Positions 41,131 through 53,412 are shown, counted from the stretch's first letter. The stretch is 64,000 nucleotides of DNA from Nemertoderma westbladi (GCA_032718475.1 JAUCBJ010004753.1:30778-94777); one strand, 5' to 3'. Notes: generated from the letters alone by a model not told the origin. Translations and numbers: made by a program.

Positions 41131-44100
41131 TTCCTGCTTACCCATCTATTAATTAGTCAGACATAGTGCCGAATCATTCCTGCTTACCCATCTATTAATT
41201 AGTCAGACATAGTGCCGAATCATTCCTGCTTACCCATCTATTAATCAGCCAGACATAGTGCCGAGTCATTCCTGCTTACCCATCTATTAATCAGCCATGC
41301 ATAGTGCCGAGTCATTCCTGCTTACCCATCTATTAATTAGTCAGACATAGTGCCGAATCATTCCTGCTTACCCATCTATTAATCAGCCAGACATAGTGCC
41401 GAGTCATTCCTGCTTACCCATCTATTAATCAGCCAGACATAGTGCCGAGTCATTCCTGCTTACCCATCTATTAATCAGCCATGCATAGTGCCGAGTCATT
41501 CCTGCTTACCCATCTATTAATCAGCCAGACATAGTGCCGAGTCATTCCTGCTTACCCATCTATTAATTAGTCAGACATAGTGCCGAGTCATTCCTGCTTA
41601 CCCATCTATTAATTAGTCAGACATAGTGCCGAATCATTCCTCCTTACCCATATATTAATCAGCCATGCATAGTGCCGAGTCATTCCTGCTTACCCATCTA
41701 TTAATCAGCCAGACATAGTGCCGAATCATTCCTGCTTACCCATCTATTAATCAGCCAGACATAGTGCCGAATCATTCCTGCTTACCCATCTATTAATCAG
41801 CCAGACATAGTGCCGAGTCATTCCTGCTTACCCATCTATTAATCAGCCATGCATAGTGCCGAGTCATTCCTGCTTACCCATCTATTAATCAGCCAGACAT
41901 AGTGCCGAGTCATTCCTGCTTACCCATCTATTAATTAGTCAGACATAGTGCCGAGTCATTCCTGCTTACCCATCTATTAATTAGTCAGACATAGTGCCGA
42001 GTCATTCCTGCTTACCCATCTATTAATCAGCCATGCATAGTGCCGAGTCATTCCTGCTTACCCATCTATTAATCAGCCAGACATAGTGCCGAGTCATTCC
42101 TGCTTACCCATCTATTAATCAGCCATGCATAGTGCCGAGTCATTCCTGCTTACCCATCTATTAATCAGCCAGACATAGTGCCGAGTCATTCCTGCTTACC
42201 CATCTATTAATTAGTCAGACATAGTGCCGAGTCATTCCTGCTTACCCATCTATTAATCAGCCAGACATAGTGCCGAGTCATTCCTGCTTACCCATCTATT
42301 AATCAGCCATGCATAGTGCCGAGTCATTCCTGCTTACCCATCTATTAATCAGCCAGACATAGTGCCGAGTCATTCCTGCTTACCCATCTATTAATTAGTC
42401 AGACATAGTGCCGAGTCATTCCTGCTTACCCATCTATTAATCAGCCAGACATAGTGCCGAGTCATTCCTGCTTACCCATCTATTAATTAGTCAGACATAG
42501 TGCCGAGTCATTCCTGCTTACCCATCTATTAATTAGTCAGACATAGTGCCGAATCATTCCTGCTTACCCATCTATTAATCAGCCATGCATAGTGCCGAGT
42601 CATTCCTGCTTACCCATCTATTAATCAGCCAGACATAGTGCCGAGTCATTCCTGCTTACCCATCTATTAATTAGTCAGACATAGTGCCGAGTCATTCCTG
42701 CTTACCCATCTATTAATTAGTCAGACATAGTGCCGAATCATTCCTCCTTACCCATATATTAATCAGCCAGACATAGTGCCGAATCATTCCTGCTTACCCA
42801 TCTATTAATTAGTCAGACATAGTGCCGAATCATTCCTGCTTACCCATCTATTAATCAGCCATGCATAGTGCCGAGTCATTCCTGCTTACCCATCTATTAA
42901 TCAGCCAGACATAGTGCCGAATCATTCCTGCTTACCCATCTATTAATCAGCCATGCATAGTGCCGAGTCATTCCTGCTTACCCATCTATTAATTAGCCAG
43001 ACATAGTGCCGAATCATTCCTGCTTACCCATCTATTAATCAGCCAGACATAGTGCCGAATCATTCCTGCTTACCCATCTATTAATTAGTCAGACATAGTG
43101 CCGAATCATTCCTGCTTACCCATCTATTAATCAGCCCAGACATAGTGCCGAGTCATTCCTGCTTACCCATCTATTAATCAGCCAGACATAGTGCCGAATC
43201 ATTCCTGCTTACCCATCTATTAATCAGCCAGACATAGTGCCGAGTCATTCCTGCTTACCCATCTATTAATTAGTCAGACATAGTGCCGAGTCATTCCTGC
43301 TTACCCATCTATTAATCAGCCAGACATAGTGCCGAGTCATTCCTGCTTACCCATCTATTAATTAGTCAGACATAGTGCCGAGTCATTCCTGCTTACCCAT
43401 CTATTAATTAGTCAGACATAGTGCCGAGTCATTCCTGCTTACCCATCTATTAATTAGTCAGACATAGTGCCGAGTCATTCCTGCTTACCCATCTATTAAT
43501 CAGCCAGACATAGTGCCGAGTCATTCCTGCTTACCCATCTATTAATTAGTCAGACATAGTGCCGAGTCATTCCTGCTTACCCATCTATTAATCAGCCCAG
43601 ACATAGTGCAGTGTCATTCCTGCTTACCCATCTATTAATCAGCCAGACATAGTGCCGAGTCATTCCTCCTTACCCATCTATTAATCAGCCAGACATAGTG
43701 CCGAATCATTCCTGCTTACCCATCTATTAATTAGTCAGACATAGTGCCGAATCATTCCTGCTTACCCATCTATTAATCAGCCATGCATAGTGCCGAGTCA
43801 TTCCTGCTTACCCATCTATTAATTAGCCAGACATAGTGCCTTGTCATTCCTGCTTACCCATCTATTAATCAGCCAGACATAGTGCCGAATCATTCCTGCT
43901 TACCCATCTATTAATTAGTCAGACATAGTGCCGAATCATTCCTCCTTACCCATATATTAATCAGCCAGACATAGTGCCGAATCATTCCTGCTTACCCATC
44001 TATTAATTAGTCAGACATAGTGCCGAGTCATTCCTGCTTACCCATCTATTAATTAGTCAGACATAGTGCCGAATCATTCCTGCTTACCCATCTATTAATT

Positions 44101-44304
44101 AGTCAGACATAGTGCCGAATCATTCCTCCTTACCCATCTATTAATCAGCCATGCATAGTGCCGAGTCATTCCTGCTTACCCATCTATTAATTAGTCAGAC
44201 ATAGTGCCGAATCATTCCTCCTTACCCATCTATTAATCAGCCATGCATAGTGCCGAGTCATTCCTGCTTACCCATCTATTAATTAGTCAGACATAGTGCC
44301 GAAT

Positions 44305-45230
44305 CATTCCTGCCTCGTCATCTATTAATCAGCCAGACATAGTGCCGAATCATTCCTGCTTACCCATCTATTAATTAGTCAGACATAGTGCCGAATCATT
44401 CCTCCTTACCCATCTATTAATCAGCCATGCATAGTGCCGAGTCATTCCTGCTTACCCATCTATTAATCAGCCAGACATAGTGCCGAATCATTCCTGCTTA
44501 CCCATCTATTAATCAGCCATGCATAGTGCCGAATCATTCCTGCCTCGTCATCTATTAATCAGCCAGACATAGTGCCGAATCATTCCTGCTTACCCATCTA
44601 TTAATTAGTCAGACATAGTGCCGAATCATTCCTGCCTCGTCATCTATTAATCAGCCAGACATAGTGCCGAATCATTCCTGCTTACCCATCTATTAATTAG
44701 TCAGACATAGTGCCGAGTCATTCCTGCTTACCCATCTATTAATCAGCCAGACATAGTGCCGAATCATTCCTCCTTACCCATCTATTAATCAGCCATGCAT
44801 AGTGCCGAGTCATTCCTGCTTACCCATCTATTAATCAGTCAGACATAGTGCCGAGTCATTCCTGCCTCGTCATCTATTAATCAGCCAGACATAGTGCCGA
44901 ATCATTCCTGCTTACCCATCTATTAATTAGTCAGACATAGTGCCGAATCATTCCTCCTTACCCATCTATTAATCAGCCATGCATAGTGCCGAGTCATTCC
45001 TGCTTACCCATCTATTAATCAGTCAGACATAGTGCCGAATCATTCCTCCTTACCCATCTATTAATCAGCCAGACATAGTGCCGAATCATTCCTGCTTACC
45101 CATCTATTAATCAGCCATGCATAGTGCCGAATCATTCCTGCCTCGTCATCTATTAATCAGCCAGACATAGTGCCGAATCATTCCTGCCTCGTCATCTATT
45201 AATCAGCCAGACATAGTGCCGAATCATTCC
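44305..45230. repeat. Satellite subdomain with interspersed CTCGT units (second)
   Basis: CTCGT units recur here singly, or as one adjacent pair near 45150–45200, among CCTCC and CATGC units. Elsewhere (1430, 26180, 33030, 34741, 35935) they stand in uninterrupted runs of four to six. Several CATGC units in this stretch end in GAATC instead of the usual GAGTC. The mixture suggests repeated short exchanges between unit types. Confidence 0.65.
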
Positions 45231-48200
45231 TGCTTACCCATCTATTAATTAGTCAGACATAGTGCCGAATCATTCCTCCTTACCCATCTATTAATCAGCC
45301 ATGCATAGTGCCGAGTCATTCCTGCTTACCCATCTATTAATCAGCCAGACATAGTGCCGAATCATTCCTGCTTACCCATCTATTAATCAGCCATGCATAG
45401 TGCCGAATCATTCCTGCTTACCCATCTATTAATTAGTCAGACATAGTGCCGAATCATTCCTGCTTACCCATCTATTAATCAGCCAGACATAGTGCCGAGT
45501 CATTCCTGCTTACCCATCTATTAATTAGTCAGACATAGTGCCGAATCATTCCTGCTTACCCATCTATTAATCAGCCCAGACATAGTGCCGAATCATTCCT
45601 GCTTACCCATCTATTAATCAGCCAGACATAGTGCCGAGTCATTCCTGCTTACCCATCTATTAATTAGTCAGACATAGTGCCGAATCATTCCTGCTTACCC
45701 ATCTATTAATCAGCCCAGACATAGTGCCGAATCATTCCTGCTTACCCATCTATTAATCAGCCATGCATAGTGCCGAGTCATTCCTGCTTACCCATCTATT
45801 AATTAGTCAGACATAGTGCCGAATCATTCCTGCTTACCCATCTATTAATTAGTCAGACATAGTGCCGAGTCATTCCTGCCTCGTCATCTATTAATCAGCC
45901 AGACATAGTGCCGAGTCATTCCTGCTTACCCATCTATTAATCAGCCAGACATAGTGCCGAATCATTCCTGCTTACCCATCTATTAATCAGCCAGACATAG
46001 TGCCGAATCATTCCTGCTTACCCATCTATTAATCAGCCATGCATAGTGCCGAGTCATTCCTGCTTACCCATCTATTAATTAGTCAGACATAGTGCCGAAT
46101 CATTCCTGCTTACCCATCTATTAATCAGCCATGCATAGTGCCGAGTCATTCCTGCTTACCCATCTATTAATCAGCCAGACATAGTGCCGAATCATTCCTG
46201 CTTACCCATCTATTAATTAGTCAGACATAGTGCCGAATCATTCCTGCTTACCCATCTATTAATCAGCCATGCATAGTGCCGAGTCATTCCTGCTTACCCA
46301 TCTATTAATTAGTCAGACATAGTGCCGAATCATTCCTCCTTACCCATATATTAATCAGCCAGACATAGTGCCGAATCATTCCTGCTTACCCATCTATTAA
46401 TCAGCCATGCATAGTGCCGAGTCATTCCTGCTTACCCATCTATTAATCAGCCAGACATAGTGCCGAATCATTCCTGCTTACCCATCTATTAATTAGTCAG
46501 ACATAGTTCCGGGTCATTCCTGCTTACCCATCTATTAATCAGCCAGACATAGTGCCGAATCATTCCTGCTTACCCATCTATTAATCAGCCAGACATAGTG
46601 CCGAATCATTCCTGCTTACCCATCTATTAATCAGCCATGCATAGTGCCGAGTCATTCCTGCTTACCCATCTATTAATCAGCCAGACATAGTGCCGAATCA
46701 TTCCTGCTTACCCATCTATTAATTAGTCAGACATAGTGCCGAATCATTCCTGCTTACCCATCTATTAATCAGCCAGACATAGTGCCGAATCATTCCTGCT
46801 TACCCATCTATTAATTAGTCAGACATAGTGCCGAATCATTCCTGCTTACCCATCTATTAATCAGCCAGACATAGTTCCGGGTCATTCCTGCTTACCCATC
46901 TATTAATTAGTCAGACATAGTGCCGAATCATTCCTGCTTACCCATCTATTAATTAGTCAGACATAGTGCCGAATCATTCCTGCTTACCCATCTATTAATC
47001 AGCCAGACATAGTGCCGAATCATTCCTGCTTACCCATCTATTAATTAGTCAGACATAGTGCCGAATCATTCCTGCTTACCCATCTATTAATCAGCCAGAC
47101 ATAGTTCCGGGTCATTCCTGCTTACCCATCTATTAATTAGTCAGACATAGTGCCGAATCATTCCTGCTTACCCATCTATTAATCAGCCAGACATAGTGCC
47201 GAATCATTCCTGCTTACCCATCTATTAATTAGTCAGACATAGTGCCGAATCATTCCTGCTTACCCATCTATTAATCAGCCATGCATAGTGCCGAGTCATT
47301 CCTGCTTACCCATCTATTAATCAGCCCAGACATAGTGCCGAATCATTCCTGCTTACCCATCTATTAATTAGCCAGACATAGTGCCGAATCATTCCTGCTT
47401 ACCCATCTATTAATCAGCCAGACATAGTGCCGAATCATTCCTGCTTACCCATCTATTAATTAGTCAGACATAGTGCCGAATCATTCCTGCTTACCCATCT
47501 ATTAATTAGTCAGACATAGTGCCGAATCATTCCTGCTTACCAATCTATTAATCAGCCATGCATAGTGCCGAGTCATTCCTGCTTACCCATCTATTAATCA
47601 GCCAGACATAGTGCCGAATCATTCCTGCTTACCCATCTATTAATCAGCCAGACATAGTGCCGAGTCATTCCTGCTTACCCATCTATTAATTAGTCAGACA
47701 TAGTGCCGAATCATTCCTGCTTACCCATCTATTAATCAGCCATACATAGTGCCGAGTCATTCCTGCTTACCCATCTATTAATTAGTCAGACATAGTGCCG
47801 AATCATTCCTGCTTACCAATCTATTAATCAGCCATGCATAGTGCCGAGTCATTCCTGCTTACCCATCTATTAATCAGCCCAGACATAGTGCCGAATCATT
47901 CCTGCTTACCCATCTATTAATCAGCCATGCATAGTGCCGAGTCATTCCTGCTTACCCATCTATTAATCAGCCCAGACATAGTGCCGAGTCATTCCTGCTT
48001 ACCCATCTATTAATTAGTCAGACATAGTGCCGAGTCATTCCTGCTTACCCATCTATTAATTAGTCAGACATAGTGCCGAGTCATTCCTGCTTACCCATCT
48101 ATTAATCAGCCATGCATAGTGCCGAGTCATTCCTGCTTACCCATCTATTAATCAGCCAGACATAGTGCCGAATCATTCCTCCTTACCCATCTATTAATTA

Positions 48201-48432
48201 GTCAGACATAGTGCCGAATCATTCCTGCTTACCCATCTATTAATTAGTCAGACATAGTGCCGAATCATTCCTCCTTACCCATCTATTAATTAGTCAGACA
48301 TAGTGCCGAATCATTCCTGCTTACCCATCTATTAATTAGTCAGACATAGTGCCGAATCATTCCTGCTTACCCATCTATTAATTAGTCAGACATAGTGCCG
48401 AGTCATTCCTGCTTACCCATCTATTAACACTT

Positions 48433-48672
48433 AAAGTGGTAGAAACACATATTTGTGTTTTCAGAATACAATGTTGACTTGGTCATGTATATATTTCGCT
48501 GTTGTATTGACTTGGTAAAAACACAAATATGAGTTTACATTTTTATATCACGAGCTGGTCTAACCATTTTAGAAACTACGTTTCGAGTTGGTATGAACAC
48601 AAATTTGTGTTTTAGTAAGTATTGTCTGACTTGTGAGATGTTTTTTATGAGTTTTATCCCACTTGGTCAGCG
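48433..48672. repeat. 76-bp tandem repeat, about three diverged copies, dimeric
   Basis: A GACTTGGT-like word occurs at 48433 (diverged), 48476, 48509, 48552, 48585, 48628 and 48660. The spacings are 43, 33, 43, 33, 43 and 32 bp, so the repeat is a 76-bp dimer of two related halves. One half carries an AACACAAATTTGTGTTT-like near-palindrome (48443–48460, 48519–48536, 48595–48612). Copies are well diverged, unlike the satellite next door, so this repeat is older or not being homogenised. No relation to the 46-bp unit is apparent. Confidence 0.8.
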
Positions 48673-48696
48673 TTTTTCTAGGATCTTATAATCATT

Positions 48697-49103
48697 TACA
48701 CCATGTCCTGGAACATAGTGTCGTTATTCAGGTACCTCCCCCCCCCCCCCAAATTTTTTTACAAATCGTAATGAGATTGCATGAAATTTGAAACAGAGAT
48801 AGTTTCACCTCCCGACCACTGAATGAGCCAGAATTTTTATTTTTGCTTTCAATCTTTAGCTACAAGCGTTTAAAAAAAGTGTCTCCAGCGATATTACACC
48901 AGTTACACCGCAGTTATTCTTCAAACATTTAGTGATTTGTTGGTATTAGTGGAAAGCTGACCGTGCAAGGATTCCAGAAATGTAAAAACATGTGAATTTG
49001 GTTGGGAAATAGCTGAGTTATTGGTATTCGAATTTTGCATGTATTAGCTTCCAGTGCAGGCCATTTATTCTATTAATAAATACACAATATTCTAGAACAT
49101 TTT
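48697..49103 (+). repeat. Left arm of the foldback element
   Basis: 407 bp, pairing with 49179–49603 in inverted orientation. It holds a run of 13 C (48738–48750) followed by AAATTTTTTT, and ends inside the sequence TCTAGAACATTTT at 49103. Differences from the other arm are scattered single bases, so the copies have had some time to diverge. Confidence 0.85.
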
Positions 49104-49178
49104 ATTTACCTCACTTTAGCTTGACAACAATGCAATGCCTACACGATAATACTAGTATATGGATATTCATACATAATC
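49104..49178. other. Loop of the foldback element
   Basis: 75 bp of AT-rich, non-paired sequence between the two arms, including ACTAGTATAT near 49151. No coding sequence or protein-binding motif is recognisable. Confidence 0.7.
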
Positions 49179-49603
49179 AAAATGTTCTAGAACATTGTGT
49201 ATTAATTTAATAGAATAAATGGCCTGCAGTGGAAGCTAATACATGCAAAATTCGAATGCCAATAACTCAGCTATTTCCCAACCAAATTCAAATATTTTTA
49301 CATTATTTGGAATCCTTGCACGGTCAGCTTTCCACTAATACCAACAAATCACTAAATGTTTGAAGAATAACTGCGGTGTAACTGGTGCAATATCGACGGA
49401 GACACCTTTTTCAAACGCTTGTAGCTAAAGAATGAAAGCGAAAATAAAAATTCTGGCTCACCCAGCAAGGAGGAGGGAGGTGAAACTATCTCTGTTTCAA
49501 ATTTCATGCAATCTCATTACGATTTGTAAAAAAAATTGGGGGGGGGGGGGGGGGGGGGTTCCAGGTACCTGAATAACGACACTATATTCCAGGACATGGT
49601 GTA
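49179..49603 (-). repeat. Right arm of the foldback element
   Basis: 425 bp, the inverted partner of 48697–49103. It contains a run of 21 G (49538–49558) where the left arm has 13 C, plus two extra bases (TT) before CCAGGTACC. The homopolymer difference explains about half of the length excess. The long G run is prone to both replication slippage and sequencing error. Confidence 0.85.
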
Positions 49604-49812
49604 GATGTGCATGTACAAAAATCTTTCTATTAAAATAAGGAGAAAATTGTTTTTTTTTATTTGTATTGATTTATTATACATTAAATACAAGATAAACAGT
49701 TAAACATTTAAGACAGACAGTTAGACAAACAGGTTTAATCAGTTAGATAAACAGTTAATCAGAGTCAGAGTTAATGTGGCTATCATCTGTCCCATAAACT
49801 TTTTTCTTCGAT
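49604..49812. other. AT-rich tail of the island
   Basis: 209 bp, low in GC, with a T-rich stretch near 49650–49660. A degenerate short repeat at about 49693–49765 is built from CAGTTAGA(C/T)AAACAG-like and TTAATCAG words. TTAATCAG also occurs in the satellite unit (positions 17–24), but the resemblance is too short to show common descent. No gene is visible. It ends with CTTCGAT directly before the satellite resumes. Confidence 0.6.
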
Positions 49813-52719
49813 CTGCTTACCCATCTATTAATCAGCCAGACCTAGTGCCGAGTCATTCCTTCTTACCCATCTATTAATTAGTCAGACATAGTTCCGGGTC
49901 ATTCCTGCTTACCCATCTATTAATCAGCCAGACATAGTGCCGAATCATTCCTGCTTACCCATCTATTAATCAGCCAGACATAGTGCCGAGTCATTCCTGC
50001 TTACCCATCTATTAATCAGCCAGACATAGTGCCGAATCATTCCTGCTTACCCATCTATTAATTAGTCAGACATAGTGCCGAATCATTCCTGCCTCGTCAT
50101 CTATTAATCAGCCAGACATAGTGCCGAATCATTCCTGCCTCGTCATCTATTAATTAGTCAGACATAGTGCCGAATCATTCCTGCTTACCCATCTATTAAT
50201 CAGCCAGACATAGTGCCGAATCATTCCTGCTTACCCATCTATTAATCAGCCAGACATAGTGCCGAATCATTCCTGCTTACCCATCTATTAATTAGTCAGA
50301 CATAGTTCCGGGTCATTCCTGCTTACCCATCTATTAATCAGCCAGACATAGTGCCGAGTCATTCCTGCCTCGTCATCTATTAATCAGCCAGACATAGTGC
50401 CGAATCATTCCTGCCTCGTCATCTATTAATTAGTCAGACATAGTGCCGAATCATTCCTGCCTCGTCATCTATTAATCAGCCAGACATAGTGCCGAATCAT
50501 TCCTGCTTACCCATCTATTAATCAGCCCAGACATAGTGCCGAATCATTCCTGCTTACCCATCTATTAATTAGTCAGACATAGTGCCGAATCATTCCTGCT
50601 TACCCATCTATTAATCAGCCAGACATAGTGCCGAATCATTCCTGCTTACCCATCTATTAATTAGTCAGACATAGTTCCGGGTCATTCCTGCTTACCCATC
50701 TATTAATCAGCCAGACATAGTGCCGAGTCATTCCTGCCTCGTCATCTATTAATCAGCCAGACATAGTGCCGAATCATTCCTGCTTACCCATCTATTAATT
50801 AGTCAGACATAGTGCCGAATCATTCCTGCTTACCCATCTATTAATCAGCCAGACATAGTGCCGAATCATTCCTGCTTACCCATCTATTAATTAGTCAGAC
50901 ATAGTGCCGAATCATTCCTGCTTACCCATCTATTAATCAGCCAGACATAGTGCCGAATCATTCCTGCTTACCCATCTATTAATTAGTCAGACATAGTTCC
51001 GGGTCATTCCTGCTTACCCATCTATTAATCAGCCAGACATAGTGCCGAGTCATTCCTGCTTCGTCATCTATTAATCAGCCAGACATAGTGCCGAATCATT
51101 CCTGCTTACCCATCTATTAATTAGTCAGACATAGTGCCGAATCATTCCTGCTTACCCATCTATTAATCAGCCAGACATAGTGCCGAATCATTCCTGCTTA
51201 CCCATCTATTTATCAGCCAGACATAGTGCCGAGTCATTCCTGCTTACCCATCTATTAATCAGCCAGACATAGTACCGAATCATTCCTGCCTCGTCATCTA
51301 TTAATTAGTCAGACATAGTGCCGAATCATTCCTGCCTCGTCATCTATTAATCAGCCAGACATAGTGCCGAATCATTCCTGCTTACCCATCTATTAATCAG
51401 CCCAGACATAGTGCCGAATCATTCCTGCTTACCCATCTATTAATTAGTCAGACATAGTGCCGAATCATTCCTGCTTACCCATCTATTAATCAGCCAGACA
51501 TAGTGCCGAATCATTCCTGCTTACCCATCTATTAATCAGCCAGACATAGTGCCGAGTCATTCCTGCCTCGTCATCTATTAATCAGTCAGACATAGTGCCG
51601 AGTCATTCCTGCTTTCCCATCTATTAATCAGCCAGACATAGTGCCGAGTCATTCCTGCTTACCCATCTATTAATTAGTCAGACATAGTGCCGAGTCATTC
51701 CTGCTTACCCATCTATTAATCAGCCAGACATAGTGCCGAGTCATTCCTGCTTACCCATCTATTAATTAGTCAGACATAGTGCCGAGTCATTCCTGCTTAC
51801 CCATCTATTAATCAGCCCAGACATAGTGCCGAGTCATTCCTGCCTCGTCATCTATTAATCAGTCAGACATAGTGCCGAGTCATTCCTGCTTACCCATCTA
51901 TTAATTAGTCAGACATAGTGCCGAGTCATTCCTGCTTACCCATCTATTAATCAGCCCAGACATAGTGCCGAATCATTCCTGCTTACCCATCTATTAATCA
52001 GCCAGACATAGTGCCGAATCATTCCTGCTTACCCATCTATTAATCAGCCAGACATAGTGCCGAATCATTCCTGCTTACCCATCTATTAATTAGTCAGACA
52101 TAGTGCCGAATCATTCCTGCTTACCCATCTATTAATCAGCCCAGACATAGTGCCGAGTCATTCCTTCTTACCCATCTATTAATTAGTCAGACATAGTGCC
52201 GAATCATTCCTGCTTACCCATCTATTAATTAGTCAGACATAGTGCCGAATCATTCCTGCTTACCCATCTATTAATCAGCCAGACCTAGTGCCGAGTCATT
52301 CCTGCCTACCCATCTATTAATCAGCCAGACATAGTGCCGAATCATTCCTGCTTACCCATCTATTAATTAGTCAGACATAGTGCCGAATCATTCCTGCTTA
52401 CCCATCTATTAATCAGCCCAGACATAGTGCCGAGTCATTCCTGCTTACCCATCTATTAATCAGCCCAGACATAGTGCCGAGTCATTCCTGCTTACCCATC
52501 TATTAATCAGCCAGACATAGTGCCGAATCATTCCTGCTTACCCATCTATTAATTAGTCAGACATAGTGCCGAATCATTCCTGCTTACCCATCTATTAATC
52601 AGCCAGACATAGTGCCGAATCATTCCTGCTTACCCATCTATTAATTAGTCAGACATAGTGCCGAATCATTCCTGCTTACCCATCTATTAATCAGTCAGAC
52701 ATAGTGCCGAATCATTCCT

Positions 52720-53065
52720 GCTTACCCATCTATTAATTAGTCAGACATAGTGCCGAATCATTCCTGCCTACCCATCTATTAATTAGTCAGACATAGTGCC
52801 GAATCATTCCTGCTTACCCATCTATTAATTAGTCAGACATAGTGCCGAATCATTCCTGCTTACCCATCTATTAATTAGTCAGACATAGTGCCGAATCATT
52901 CCTGCCTACCCATCTATTAATCAGCCAGACATAGTGCCTTGTCATTCCTGCTTACCCATCTATTAATCAGCCAGACATAGTGCCGAGTCATTCCTGCTTA
53001 CCCATCTATTAATCAGCCAGGCATAGTGCCGAGTCATTCCTGCTTACCCATCTATTAATCAGCCC
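52720..53065. repeat. 15-unit higher-order duplication, copy 1
   Basis: Carries the rare GCCTTGTC unit (52936) and CAGGCATAG unit (GCATAG at 53021), followed by a 47-bp CAGCCCAGAC unit. The same series recurs 693 bp downstream, which is 15 units plus three 47-bp units. One unit differs between copies (TGCTTACCC near 52811 against TGCCTACCC near 53508). Further CAGGCATAG units at about 53250 and 54174 show that the block has been shuffled more than once. Confidence 0.82.
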
Positions 53066-53412
53066 AGACATAGTGCCGAGTCATTCCTGCTTACCCATCT
53101 ATTAATCAGCCAGACATAGTGCCGAATCATTCCTGCTTACCCATCTATTAATTAGTCAGACATAGTGCCGAATCATTCCTGCCTACCCATCTATTAATCA
53201 GCCAGACATAGTGCCGAATCATTCCTGCTTACCCATCTATTAATTAGTCAGGCATAGTGCCGAGTCATTCCTGCTTACCCATCTATTAATCAGCCCAGAC
53301 ATAGTGCCGAGTCATTCCTGCTTACCCATCTATTAATCAGCCCAGACATAGTGCCGAGTCATTCCTGCTTACCCATCTATTAATCAGCCAGACATAGTGC
53401 CGAATCATTCCT

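Larger units (their letters stand above)
1..48427. repeat. 46-bp satellite array, block 1 (about 1052 units)
   Basis: Head-to-tail 46-bp unit; the first full unit is 1–46, and units are described here in that phase (position 1 is the first C of CCTGC). The array is already in phase at base 1, so it continues to the left of the window. Twenty 47-bp units (near 3042, 4491, 10241, 10838, 10961, 11898, 14612, 17098, 18294, 18525, 18571, 20643, 39398, 43135, 43595, 45574, 45714, 47325, 47879, 47970) and five 45-bp units (near 10669, 28356, 35300, 35621, 36494) give net +15, which matches the block length as 1052 full units plus a 20-bp partial unit. Variation is concentrated at a few positions: 4 (G, C or T), 6–10 (TTACC, CTACC, CTCGT or TCACC), 14 (C or A), 22 and 25 (C or T), 28–29 (GA or TG), 36 (G or T) and 39–41 (GAG, GAA, GGG or TTG). 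Every unit has stops on both strands and 46 is not a multiple of 3, so no long reading frame persists. It is non-coding satellite DNA, probably heterochromatic. Confidence 0.97.
48697..49603. mobile_element. Foldback / MITE-like inverted-repeat element
   Basis: The left arm (48697–49103, 407 bp) is the reverse complement of the right arm (49179–49603, 425 bp), at roughly 90% or better by eye, around a 75-bp loop. The outer ends read TACACCATGTCCTGG and its complement. The arms therefore end in TA, as Tc1/mariner-type elements do, but TA is palindromic and cannot prove a target duplication. No longer direct repeat is visible just outside the arms. No transposase is encoded, so this would be a non-autonomous element. 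The main arm differences are the homopolymers (C13 against G21) and an 8- to 12-bp block (CCCGACCACTGAAT against CACCCAGCAAGGAGGAGG on the other strand). It could alternatively be a simple inverted duplication of unique DNA. Confidence 0.75.
48428..49812. other. Non-satellite island interrupting the array
   Basis: A 1385-bp stretch with no 46-bp unit. It contains in order a 76-bp tandem repeat, a foldback inverted repeat of about 0.9 kb and an AT-rich tail. The satellite to its left stops at unit position 20 (…ATCTATTAA) and the satellite to its right begins at unit position 2 (CTGCTTACCC), so unit positions 2–20 flank the island on both sides. This may be a 19-bp target duplication from insertion, or a by-product of the junctions falling in a repeat. 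No open frame of useful length was found. The array keeps the same orientation on both sides, so no inversion is needed to explain it. Confidence 0.9.

Noticed and set aside
48697-49603. Complete autonomous transposon
   Set aside because: The element consists almost wholly of its inverted arms plus a 75-bp loop, leaving no room for a transposase, and none is seen.
48428-49812. LINE or retroposon insertion suggested by the 19-bp flanking repeat
   Set aside because: There is no reverse transcriptase, no terminal poly-A tract at either edge, and a flanking repeat of up to one unit is expected at any junction in a tandem array.
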